From positions 146,460,885 through 146,524,884 of the forward strand of contig NC_053038.3 of the NCBI RefSeq assembly GCF_002575655.3: a stretch of DNA of 64,000 nucleotides. The letters are read 5' to 3'. A program made the position numbers and the translations under genes. This DNA is from Aegilops tauschii subsp. strangulata. Taxonomy: Eukaryota; Streptophyta; Magnoliopsida; Poales; Poaceae. Of this stretch, positions 44,714 through 54,644 are shown piece by piece (the first letter of the stretch is position 1; each line of letters opens with the position of its first letter). The notes beneath the pieces are model-generated. The model had not been told where the DNA came from. It worked only from the letters and a program-made list of their open reading frames with translations, and ran no database searches.

Positions 44714-45488
44714 ACCTTTGCACACCTCACCATAATCTTCGTGATGTCTTGTTTAGGTGTAGGGATGGCCAATGGAGGAGTATTGTTCTCTCAATGAACT
44801 CTTCCCCCCCCCCCATTATGCATAAATTGATCATGTCCTTCACATTAGCCATTTTTTATGGTACTTGTGCTTCAAAGATGAGTTTTTGGTCATGGGACCA
44901 AGGTTAAAATCTTTGCAGTGCCATACCACTTGACTCAAACATAGGTGGCCTCGGCCACCGCACTCTATTTGAGAGTTGTGTGGTTTTTGTTTCTTGTCCT
45001 CTCATGGGCGTCTTTCTGCCTTTGTGTTTGCTCCCTTGCCTCTTCACGTTTTCTTGTTGCTAGAGCTAAGCCTTTTCCTCTCGAGTCTTTGAGTTTTTGG
45101 CTGGGCGGTACTGCCGCTGGAGGCGCGCAGTACTACCGTTTATGTTCATCAAGCGGTTCTACCGCCCGCCCGAGCGGTACTACCATTGCGGGGCGGGACT
45201 AGGGGGTTATGTCGGGGCAGGGGGAGTTTCCTTCTCCCCCACACCCATTCTCTCGACCCTCTCATCCTCTTCGTTCGTCAGCGACGAACTCGCCGCGGGA
45301 GGGCGCCGATGGGCCGCCTCCTCCGAGCTGTCTTTCACCTTTTCCTCCGGTGGGATCTATCCCCACCCCTTCCTCTAGCCATGGATGCTGGTATTTCCCC
45401 CGATCCCTTTCTCTTTGCTTCTAGGTTTCAGATCTAGTCTTTAGGGGCAATAGGCTTTGCATTCATCGATTTTTGGCCAAATCAAAGC
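44714..45488 (+). other. Post-pol region of the copia element with further palindromes
   Basis: Non-coding, with a C9 run at 44805-44813. From 45105 it carries ggcggtactgccgc, agtactaccg, gcggttctaccgc and gcggtactacc, variants of the LTR palindrome in a distinct place. Confidence 0.55.
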
Positions 45489-46720
45489 TTGAGTAGGATG
45501 GTGAAGGCTTCTAGACTGTTTGGATTGATATTTGGTACAGTTATTTTTGAATTTGGCATCCCGGTAGTCTCGGATTTGGCCACAGCAGTAGGGAACCGCC
45601 GTTCCCCTGCCTGGAGCGGTACTACCGCTCCACTGGAGTGGTACTACCGCTTGGGCGGTACTACTGCTTCCAGATCACAGTACTACCGTTGGATGCCAAC
45701 TTCCACCTTACTCGTACCGAATATCGATCCTTGTTGCTTTTTCTGGTGGCTTATGCTCGTTTTTTCATGTTATTTCTTGTGTCCGTGTGTTTGGTTCCAG
45801 GTGATGGCCCTTCAGAGCAACATGTCCGCCGTGTCAACCCCGGGTGTTCTACTTCCAAGCGCTATTGCACCTCTGAGGCAGCGGCTGCTTCTTCAAGTGT
45901 TCTGCCAACTTCGTCTCAGCAGCCTACCAAGAGTACTGCGAAGAAACCCAAGCCGAAGCCCAAGTCCGTGACTGAGATGACTGCCAAGGAGTTCTGGGAG
46001 AAGCATCGGCGCAATCGCTATGAGCAAGATCAAGAGCCCAATCTTTTCAACCGTCCTTTCTGCAACCGTTTTCAGTGGGCAATCTACTTTTATGTGATCA
46101 AAGCAAAGAAGAATCTCTATGTTGATGTCCGCTCCATTGACACTGCCTATATGGAGAAGGATCCTGCCTACTTTGGCGAGGCTCTGCAGATGTGTTCTCA
46201 GCTGAATATGCTCAAGATCATGGAGTTTAACAAGGACTTTGATGTGGATTTGGTGGCTGGGTTGTATGCCATGGTCCATCTTGGAACGGATGAGGAAAGA
46301 ACTCTGACTTGGATGACAAATGGCAAGCTTCTCTATGTCAAATGGAAGGCATTCATGGAGTTACTTGGGATTGAAGATCAAGGAACTGAGAACCCAGTTG
46401 GCTTTCGTCCTCACGGCAATGCAACTTCCACTCACAAGCAATCTCTCTGGCCCTACTGTACTTTGATGATTAACCCCGAGCCTCAGAAGGAGACCTATGA
46501 GCTGCCTGCCTTTCTGGACATCCTTCATCGCATCTTTAGAGAGACTCTCTTCCCTCGCATTAGGAACTTGGATATTGTTCACTCCTTTCTCGTGGACATG
46601 ATACTTTTCTGCCAGCATGAGAAGGAAGAAAACACCGGAGAATCCTTCGATATCTCTCATGTCATGTGGTCTGAGCTTGTCACCGCTATCTCTGAGCGCA
46701 AGTGCCCCATCTATGCACCA
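45489..46720 (+). pseudogene. Extra ORF after pol (env-like position), C-terminus deleted
   Basis: A frame open from about 45638 to 46780. A pyrimidine-rich stretch and gtttggttccag at 45789-45800 look like an acceptor, so the coding exon may start there (GDGPSEQHVRRVN). The segment has a Lys/Pro-rich stretch (KKPKPKPKSVTEM) and then a folded-looking region: FWEKHRRNRYEQDQEPNLFN, FNKDFDVDLVAGLYAMVHLG, WTSL-like LTWMTNGKLLYVKWKAF, LVDMILFCQHEKEE. This resembles the plant-transposon-protein ORFs found downstream of pol in some Sireviruses, where an env-like label is used without proven function. No signal peptide or credible transmembrane segment is seen in the main part. The ORF runs into LTR sequence at about 46719, so its true end is lost. 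Confidence 0.6.
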
Positions 46721-47104
46721 ATACTGGAATCATGGCCTCTCGCATTATGTGAGGGCGTGAGGCTAATACGGTGGCCCTAGTGGCTTCTTGGGGAGCATTG
46801 TGCCTCCACACCGCTCCAACGGAGACGTACTTCCTCTCAAAGGGAAGGAACTTCGGTAACACATCCTCGTCTCCACCGGCTCCACGTTTGGTTATCTCTT
46901 ACCTTTACTTGTGCAAGCTTATATTATGTTGTATCCCTTGCTTGCTTGAGTGCTTGTTGTTGTTGCATCATATATGTTGCTCACCTAGTTGCATATCTAG
47001 ACCCTACTTTGATGCAAAGTTTAATTTGGTAAAGAAAATCTAAAAATTGTTAGTTGCCTATTCACCCCGCCCCCAACCTCTAGTCAACTATATCGATCCT
47101 TTCA
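46719..47104 (+). repeat. 3' LTR remnant of the copia element (386 bp)
   Basis: Matches 29349-29730 of the 5' LTR (gtgagggcgtgagg…aatacggtggccctagtggcttctt … ctagtcaacta(t/c)atcgatc). The first 1.1 kb of this LTR and the polypurine tract are gone, deleted together with the end of the extra ORF. Confidence 0.9.
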
Positions 47105-47217
47105 GCAACCCTGCCGCTCTTCCTTCTTCCTTCCCTCATTTCTCTTTATTTTCCTCACTTGTCTTCTTTTCTCTCTCTCAGGCTTGCTCTCGCTCTCCTG
47201 GTGCAGGAACCCCATGG
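47105..47217 (+). repeat. Family X LTR-like unit, copy 1, part 3
   Basis: Continues copy 1 after the copia TSD (cctgccgctc…tctctctcaggcttgctctcgctctcctggtgcaggaaccccatgg), parallel to 61873-61940 in copy 2. Similarity stops at ccccatgg. Confidence 0.75.
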
Positions 47218-48467
47218 TGGTTTTCATCATCATTCTCAACATTTGAAGACCGAAGAAGAATTTCCCCTAGATCTTCATCCGCTCTCTTCAAGATTCGTGC
47301 TTCTAGCTTTATGCCATCCACATAATTGTTTTCGGTCGTGAGAATTGTTTTCACACCCATCTGAAGCATTTTCAGGAGTTGCTTTCCTTTCTCGACCTTC
47401 TAAAGGCCATCAATTTAGAAGATTTATTCGTTCTCAACATTCTCTCATTCCCCAATTCTTCCAATGCATCGTTCAAGCATTCTTGGGTCAGCTAATGATT
47501 TCTTCAAGTATCTTCGTCGCTTTCTAATTCTTGTTGGTGATTCGTTCTCTTTTGTTCAATCGTTTACAATTCGTATGGTGGTTTGTTCAAGATTCCTCTT
47601 CCTTTGTTATCATATTAATTCAGTTGTTGTTTCCAAAAACCTATCGATGCCCATCGAGTTTGCGCTATATCTCTCTTAATCGTTTCCAGAAGAATAAGTA
47701 GCATGCTTATCCATTGCTTGTCATCAATTCAAATTGATGAAGGATACACATAACATAATTCTTATTCTTGTTTCATCCAAGTGATATAATTCCTTCTTCC
47801 GGAGTTCGGTCATGATATCAAATTCTTGGTTTCAAGTGCTTCATCTTTTCTTTCGGATTTCCAAGCTCTCTCAGTTATTTCGTCGTGAAGCTCCATCTAA
47901 ATCATCACACGGTTTTCATCTTGTTAAATTTTTTTCAATCTTCACTTCCTTCCTACAATTTCTTTTCTTACCGAAGTCCTTCTAGAGTTTTCTTCATGGT
48001 GGCTCATCAACATTTATTTCATTCTCGAAGAGTTCATCAACATCCTTGTTGAAGGAGATCAAGTTTTCTTCTTGTATGATTTTGGAGTGCAAGTCGTTCT
48101 CCCTTATCTTTTGAAGTGGAGTTTTGCATCTCTTCATTAGTCTCAAGCAAATCATTAGGTAGTGGCAGAAGTTCACCTCAAATCATTGAGATGCTTTCCA
48201 TAAGCCCACAACAAGCTTATTCTTTTCATTGTTGATTTTACAACAACTGCGTTCAATCCTTATTTGGACGGATGCACTTTCAAGTTTAGTTGAAAATGCA
48301 ATAAATAAAAGTAGGATCGCGGGTGTTTTGAGTTCCCCCCGCTCCCGCTTCCTCTCGCTCCCTCTCCCCCGCCGCTTGCCACTCCGGCAGCGGCGTCCAC
48401 CTCTCCTTCGCCGGTGACCGCTCCGGTCCCGGCGCCCAACCTCTCGCCTCCTAGGGCTGCATGGCTC
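47218..48467 (+). mobile_element. Pyrimidine-rich retroelement internal sequence
   Basis: T/C-rich non-coding sequence (ttcttcaagtatcttcgtcgc…; catcaacatccttgttg…) of the kind found between pol and the 3' LTR in Triticeae gypsy elements, similar in character to 60346-60826. A GC-rich block (48330-48465) precedes the LTR start at 48468. No gene. Confidence 0.5.
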
Positions 48468-49190
48468 TGTGACGCCCCCGATTCAATCGTACACTAATCA
48501 TGCACGCAAACGTGTACGATCAAGATCAGGGACTCACGGGAAGATATCACAACACAACTCTAAAAACATGAATAAGTCATACAAGCATCATAATACAAGC
48601 CAGGGGCCTTGAGGGCTCGAATACAAGTGCTCGATCAAAGACGAGTCAGCGGAAGCAACAATATCTGAGTACAGACATAAGTTAAACAAGTTGCTATAAG
48701 ATGGCTAGCACAAAAGTAGCAATGATCGAAAAGGCGAGGCCTCCTGCCTGGGACCTCCTAACTACTCCTCGAAGCCGAACTCCATGTAGAATCATCCTCT
48801 GGATCCTCTGGCTCCTGGACTCCAGCATCTGGTTGTGACAACCAGGAAGAAAGGAAAAGGGAAAAAGGGGGAGCAAAGCAACAGTGAGTACTCATCCAAA
48901 GTACTTGCAAGCAAGGATCTACACTACATATGCATGGGTATCTGTGTAAAGGGGCAATATCAGTGGACTGAGCTGCAGAATGCCAGAATAAGAGGGGGAT
49001 AGATAGTCCTATCGAAGACTACGCTTCTGGCAGCCTCCATCTTGCAGCATGTAGAAAAGAGTAGATGGTAAGTTCACCAAGTAGCGTCGCATAGCATAAT
49101 CCTACCCGGCGATCCTCCCCTCGTCGCCCTGTGTGAGAGTGATCACCGGGTTATATCTGGCACTTGGAAGGGTGTGTTTTATTAAGTATC
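48468..49190. repeat. Gypsy-type LTR, first part, split by the 49191 element
   Basis: Opens TGTGACGCCCCCGATTC. The sequence (tactcatccaaagtacttgcaagcaagg; cttgcagcatgtagaa) is one I know from abundant Triticeae LTRs, though I do not assign a family. It ends in gtatc, the left TSD of the nested element, and continues at 58473. Confidence 0.7.
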
Positions 49191-50083
49191 TGTCGGCGTT
49201 CTGGGAACGGGCGTCCCCAGACTTGCATGCCTGCGGCCCACGGCGTGGCAAAGCAAGTAGGCCGTACGGCCCATCTTCATCAACAAGGCATCCAAGACCC
49301 TCGCGAGGGTCCAAGCCTCGCGAGGCGGATGACGCAAGACCTCCTCTGGAGTGGCCGATCCAGGCAGGCTCACGAGGAGCGGAGATATCAAGGCGGGGCA
49401 AACCTCACGAGGCTCTCGTGACGTGAGCCATGACGAACGGCACCAGGCGGGCGCCAGCGCGCGCAGCGTCCTTATTTCCTCTTTGGTGCTAAGGAGGCCA
49501 GCGCAGGTGAAGAGTACCGAGGCATCAGGCAAAGGTTGCTATATTGGTGCAACGAGACCAAGACCAGGAGGACGGCAAGACGGAGGTCATCATGGACCCC
49601 AAGACGGCGTCACCACCAGAGCTTTTCACAGGCGAAGACCACTTTTTTCAGGATAGCTTGTACTAGCTGTCCCCCTTCAAATTTTCCCGCCGTTGTTGGC
49701 TCCCTTCCCGCTCGATATTTGGGAAGAGGACCAGGGCCTATATAAGTAGAGCTGGCCACCATAGTAGAGGCATCTCATCTTAGCTTGATCCAACCCGATC
49801 GAGAGCCTACCCACAAGAACACCTCAACCTCAGGAGGCTGTTCTTCCCTTGTACTGTTCATCATCAGCCCTAGAGGCAATCCACCACCACCACACAGGAG
49901 TAGGGTATTACACCACAACGGTGGCCCAAACCAGTATAAACCTCGTGTCTTTTTGTGTCACGAGTTCGTCGAGTTCGTCCGCGAGATCTTAGCGAGCTAG
50001 GGCATAGATCGGTAGGAGGGAAAGACTTCGCGCGCACCCCAGTGTTCGAACCTCAAGGGTGTGCCGGAACCCCACATCCGACA
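49191..50083 (+). repeat. 5' LTR (893 bp) of the 49191 gypsy element
   Basis: TGTCGGCGTTCTGGG…CACATCCGACA; TATA box cctatataag at 49738-49747; shared module caggagtagggtattac plus ggcccaaaccagtataaac at 49894-49942. Confidence 0.95.
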
Positions 50084-50103
50084 TTTAGCGCTCCAGGTAG
50101 GGG
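50084..50103 (+). other. Primer-binding site
   Basis: tttagcgctccaggtagggg directly after the LTR; one base (A for G in TAGCG) departs from a TGGCGCTCCAGGTAGGGG-type site. Confidence 0.75.
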
Positions 50104-50148
50104 TGCACCGTAGCTTCCCTTCCATCAGTTCATCGCTCCGTCGTCTCC

Positions 50149-52527
50149 ATGGCGGACGCTCGCCGTGCTCGAGCTGAGCGTCAGGCTGCCCTCACCGCCC
50201 GCGTCGCTCAGACGGCTCCCGTTGGCGGGCCACCTCGTCGTTCTCCATCTCCCGCCTCCAACGCTGCCACCGGCCCAGCGGGGAATGAGCAGCAGGCGTC
50301 CTTGCTGCATCCTTCGGTGCGGCAGGACGGCCGCACCGCCACTCTATCGCTGACCCCTGCCGGTTCTTCATCCCACGCGCACCGTGCTCCCATGGAGGCA
50401 CGGGCCGCGCTCCTCGCGGCGAACGAGCTCCTGCGCTACCGCCCCGTCGACAACCTCTATGAGGAGTGGCTCGACCGCGTCGCCGAGCTCGTCCGCGCCG
50501 CAGGGGACTCTCTGGCGCCGTCCCACTCTCTACCTCCCCCTCAACCAGTCGCGGGCGACGGGGCTCATGGCGTGCCTCCACCACCTCAGCCCCAAGACGG
50601 CGCCTTGGCACCAAGGCGCACGGCTCCGCAGCGTGATCCGCCGCGCCCGGCGCCCGCACGCGAAGAGAGAAGCTGCCAAGAAATCTCGCGGCCGCGAGAA
50701 GCTGCACCTGCGCTCCCCGCGCCACCTCGTCAAGACCGCGCGCCGCCTGCAGCGGCGCAGCGCAGACCTCGTCAAGACCAAGCTCCACCTCCGAAGCGGG
50801 CCCCGGCAACCACGGCCGGCTGCCGCGCCTTCACCCCCGAGCTGTGTAGCGTCGCCTGGCCAGGCAAGTTCAAGCCGGATCTGCCTGCTCGCTACAACGG
50901 CACCGCCGACCCCGCGGAGTTCGTGTAGCTCTATGAGCTGAGCATCGAAGTGGCCAACGGCGACGAAAAAGTCATGGCGAACTGGTTTCCCATGGCTCTC
51001 AAGGATGGAGCTCGCTCCTGGCTCCTGAACCTGCAGCACGGCTCGATCTCCTCCTGGGACGAGATGCGCGACTGCTTCGTCGCCAACTTCCAGGGCACTC
51101 GCGACCGCCCACCAGCCGCGGGTAATCTACGGCGCATCAAGCATTAACCAGGAGAGACCCTCCAGAAGTACATCCAGCGCTTCAACAACACCCGCCTCAA
51201 GATCCCCAAGGTCACGGACGAGGCCATCATCTTCGCGTTTTCCGACGGCGTCCGTGATGTCAAGATGAAGGAAGAGCTCGCCATCCACGAGGAGCTCTGC
51301 ACCTCTCAGGAGTTGTTCAACCTGGTGACCAAGTGCGCAAGAGCTGAGGAGGGGTGCCTCTCTCTCCTTGAGCAGCCAGCCGTGGGTGCGGAGGAGAAGA
51401 AGGCCAAGGCCAAGGACGTGAAGCGCAAGGAGGTAGCTGTGCTCGCAGCTGAGCCCGACACCAAGCGGGGCAGAGATCAGCCCGAGTCATCCAAGAACGG
51501 CCGACCGTTCTGCGCCTTCCACAACCTGAACACCCACAACACCAGCGACTGTCAAGAGCTCAGGGCCATACGGGAAGGACGCTTTGGTCGACGCCCCGAG
51601 CGCAACGACCGGGGCTACGGCCGCGGAGGAGGATATGGAGGCGGACGCTGGGACGACCGTGGCCCGTGCCAGGAGTGGCGCGACCGGCCTCGTGAGGACC
51701 GCTGGCAGGACCAACCTCGCGAGGGCGCCTGGAGGGACCCGCCTCATGAGGATCGCCCCCAGGGCAACACCGGTCTTCCCCCGCTGCCGCCACCAAGAAG
51801 GAACGACGACCACCACCAGGACGAGGGGGCTGGGGGCTTCCAGGAGCCGTGTGCGATCGCCTGCATCTTGGGCGGCGCCCAGGCCCCAGCCTCTCAGTGC
51901 ATCTTCAAACAGTTCGCTCGCGAGGTGAACGCGGTGCTCCCCAAGCTCGAGGCCACGCGCCCGCTCAAGTGGTCCCAATGCGCCATCACTTTCAACTGGG
52001 CGGATCAGCTCAAGTGCGCAGCCACCGCTGGCGCCCTCCCTATGCTGTGCTCCCTAATCATCAGCAATGTGCAGGTCACCAAGACCCTCATCGACGGCGG
52101 CGCAGGGCTCAACGTCCTGTCCGTCAACACATTCGACAACCTCCAAGTGCCATATGAACAGCTCCAGCCCAACAAGCCTTTCTCAGGAGTGACCGATGGT
52201 TCCACCACACCGATAGGGCGGGTCCGCCTGCCTGTCACCTTCGGGGAGCGCAAGAACTACTGCACCGAGCTCATCGACTTCGACGTCGCGCACATCCGCC
52301 TGCCGTACAATGCCATCCTCGGGTATCCAGCCCTGGCCAAGTTCATGGCAGTCACTCATCACGGCTACAACGTTCTCAAGATGCCAGGAAGCGGCGGAAT
52401 CATCACGGTCCCTTGTGAAGAGAGGGATGTGGTGTGCTCCCTCGAGCACGCCTTTCAAGCCGCAGCAATCGACGACCCCGACAGTAGAAATGAAGGCCCT
52501 CCGGAGGCCATCCCCAAGAAGAAGTAG
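50149..52527 (+). pseudogene. gag: gag-protease of the gypsy element, two nonsense codons
   Basis: MADARRARAERQAALTARVA starts at 50149, and one frame continues to TAA/TAG at 52525 with stops at 50926 (TAG) and 51145 (TAA). The order is a Pro/Arg-rich N-terminus, then the retrotransposon gag block (KFKPDLPARYNGTADPAEFV, then MANWFPMALKDGARSWLLNL, SWDEMRDCFVANFQ). A zinc-knuckle-like FCAFHNLNTHNTSDCQEL (C-x2-H-x4-H-x4-C) follows, then an Arg/Gly-rich tract and the aspartic protease (TLIDGGAGLNVLS). The C/H/H/C spacing is of the Tat type. Both lesions are single codons, so gag died late. Gag would form the particle; the protease would mature it. Confidence 0.85.
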
Positions 52528-53165
52528 ACGCGCCGTGCAGGACCTCGGGAGGATGGCGTCGCGGCAGGAACCTCGTCAGGATCAGCGCCTGCTCAAGGGG
52601 CGCCTCCCTCCATCGCATAGGAAGGCGCATCGGCACCCTCCTCAGGCAGGGCTCAAGGGCTCTCTTTTGGAGGGCCTTAGACCTTGCCAACCTCACGAGG
52701 GAGGTGCTTGGGCACCACTTGGAGGTGTGCTTCGCGGCACGTGACCCTCAGGAGAGCATAGGGCAAGGAGTGCCCACCACTCAGGAGTTCATCACCAAGA
52801 CCACTCAGGAACTGCAAGATGCAAGGGCCATGCGCGGCGACAGCCGCTCACGAGGCGGAGCTCCGCATCCTGGCGAGGATGCTGGGCTGCGTGTCTGCAT
52901 CGACGTCCCCGGGCTCAACAGGGCCGCATCTCAGGAGCGCTTCTGGCCATCGCGTGTGGGCCGCTGTGAGGGCCCGCCGCACAGCTACGTTCGTATGCCC
53001 TTTGGCTTGCCGAGCGTGGCGTCGTCCTATCAGCGCAACATGCGGCGTGTCCTGGCGGCTCAGGAGGCCAGGTGCCATGCCGTCCTAGAGGAGATGGAGA
53101 CGGTCTTCAGGGAACCTCCCGAGCCCCCAGAGCCTCCCGAGGCTCAGGGTCCTGGTGGCTCATGA
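52528..53165 (+). pseudogene. Collapsed remnant of reverse transcriptase
   Basis: Frame 52704-53165 contains LRVCIDVPGLN and SYVRMPFGLPSVASSYQRNM, which match the motifs around RT domains 2-3 of gypsy elements (R-x-C-x-D…GLN; RMPFGL…A…YQR). The catalytic Y-x-D-D segment, RNase H and the whole integrase are absent. Just after YQRNM the sequence becomes Glu/Pro-rich (EPPEPPEPPEAQGPGG) and stops. Pol was lost by internal deletion, so mobility would depend on another element. Confidence 0.7.
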
Positions 53166-54500
53166 GGAGTCGTTTCTTCAACGCACGCCTTCAGTTGCAC
53201 CAACTCTACTTTGTCTACAGAACCAGGTGACATCTTCCAAGCTCGTTTAGCTGGGAGCGCCCCTCGGGCTGCATTATTCCCAGGCCACATGGGTCCGTCC
53301 CTGTGGCATGTATCCCTTTTGCTTATGTCTTTAGCTTACCTTGCTGGGGGCGCCCCTCGGGCTGCATCATCCCCAAGCTGCTTGGGCCGGACCCAGTGGC
53401 ATGTATATTCCTGCATTTATCCAAGTTGATCTGCTCTCCATGCTTAACCTGCCAACGGCTATCGCCCGCTCGATTGCCGCCCGCCACGGGTCTGTTCATC
53501 CTATGCAATTCGCTTGCACGTTAAAAGGGGGCTCCTGAGCATCGCGACTCAGGAGCTCTTACTGGCTCCCCAGCCCTCACCCCCTGGCCTTGACCACGGC
53601 ATCGCGACCCGGCATACCAACGGCGGCTGAGCTCGCTCGAGGGCCGGGACCTGAGGACGTAGAGTGCTTGCATCTAACCGCCTTGCATGGACATACAGTC
53701 ACCAAGACTCAAGACCAGGCGCAACCCGCCTTGAGGTAGGGCCTCGTGAGTCCCGCGCTGGCTCACGAGTGCCCAGATACACCTCGCAGCCCTGCCGTGC
53801 AAGCCATGTGTCAGGGCGGGGCTGTACACGCCCCGGGGGCTCCTCCCGGAGGGGGCCCCCATCCCACGCCCAAGTGGAAGCACCATGCTCCGCGCTGGCT
53901 GTCGACACTGCCGAGGAGCGGCTATGCCCGTGCACAAGAGGAAGCACTATGCTCCGCGCTGGTGATAAACAACTGAGGGCGGCCCCACGGTCGCACCAAC
54001 CTCAGGGAGCCCAGAGCTCAGTGACCAGCCTCACCACGACGCCTTCCCTCGGGAGAGTCGCACGAGGGAGCTGGGCACGGGGGCTGCGCTCAGGTCACGC
54101 CCAAGCGCACGCCACCCGACCAGGTCCCCCGGACCTGGGTGTCGCACGCCCCTCCCGAGGCCTCGGCGAGGGAAGGTATGGAAATTGTTTGCACGTCAAG
54201 GGGGAATCCTGAGCATTGCGACTCAGGAGCCTAACTGGTCACGTAGCCCCTCACTCCTTGGTTCGTCCTGGTCTCCGGTTGGCCCAATGGCGGTTGAGGT
54301 ATGCGCGGGGTCGGGCTCTGCCGACGTAGAACATTAATCTATCCTCACGAACTCTCCCTATATGTTGTTTGCGCGTCAAGGGGGACTCCTGAGCATCGCG
54401 ACTCAGGAGCCTAACTGGTCACGTAGCCCCTCACTCCTTGGACCGTCCTGGTCTCCGGTCGGCCCAATGGCGGTTGAGGTATGCGCGGGGCCGGGCTCAG
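53166..54500 (+). repeat. Spacer with short direct repeats and a recurring hairpin
   Basis: Non-coding. A 93-bp direct repeat (gcgcccctcgggctgcat at 53257 and 53350), a 62-bp repeat (atgctccgcgctgg at 53886 and 53949) and a 180-bp repeat (54181-54320 with 54361-54500). The latter contains the inverted repeat ctcctgag-catcgcga-ctcaggag, also present at about 53531. ORFs such as 53664-54212 are chance. Confidence 0.7.
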
Positions 54501-54644
54501 GGCAAAGCAAATAGGAAGGAAAACGCAAAATCTCGAAGCAAATATTACAAGCATATTGTTCTCACAATACCAAATGAAAAGTCTAAATGCCTCCACGAGG
54601 CCTGATATATGTTGCAGGAACGAAACGGGAAGAATAGCCGCAGG

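Larger units (their letters stand above)
28248..47104 (+). mobile_element. Ty1/copia element, Sirevirus-like, with a nested element; TSD gcaac
   Basis: Flanked by gcaac at 28243-28247 and 47105-47109, and an unoccupied equivalent site lies at 61868-61872 in family X copy 2. The order is 5' LTR, initiator-Met primer site, gag with a long coiled coil, protease, integrase, RT-RNase H, an extra downstream ORF, and the 3' LTR remnant. The domain order (IN before RT) is that of Ty1/copia. The extra ORF after pol, the long coiled-coil gag and the palindrome-rich LTR point to the Sirevirus (Maximus-like) lineage. The element is dead: several frameshifts and stops, a 9-kb gypsy element inside RT, and loss of most of the 3' LTR. 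Confidence 0.9.

Noticed and set aside
45489..45971. Envelope protein with signal peptide (MSRMVKASRLFGLIFGTVI)
   Set aside because: The hydrophobic start lies in probable intron or leader with LTR-type palindromes, upstream of a likely acceptor at 45800; the conserved part of the extra ORF is in another frame.
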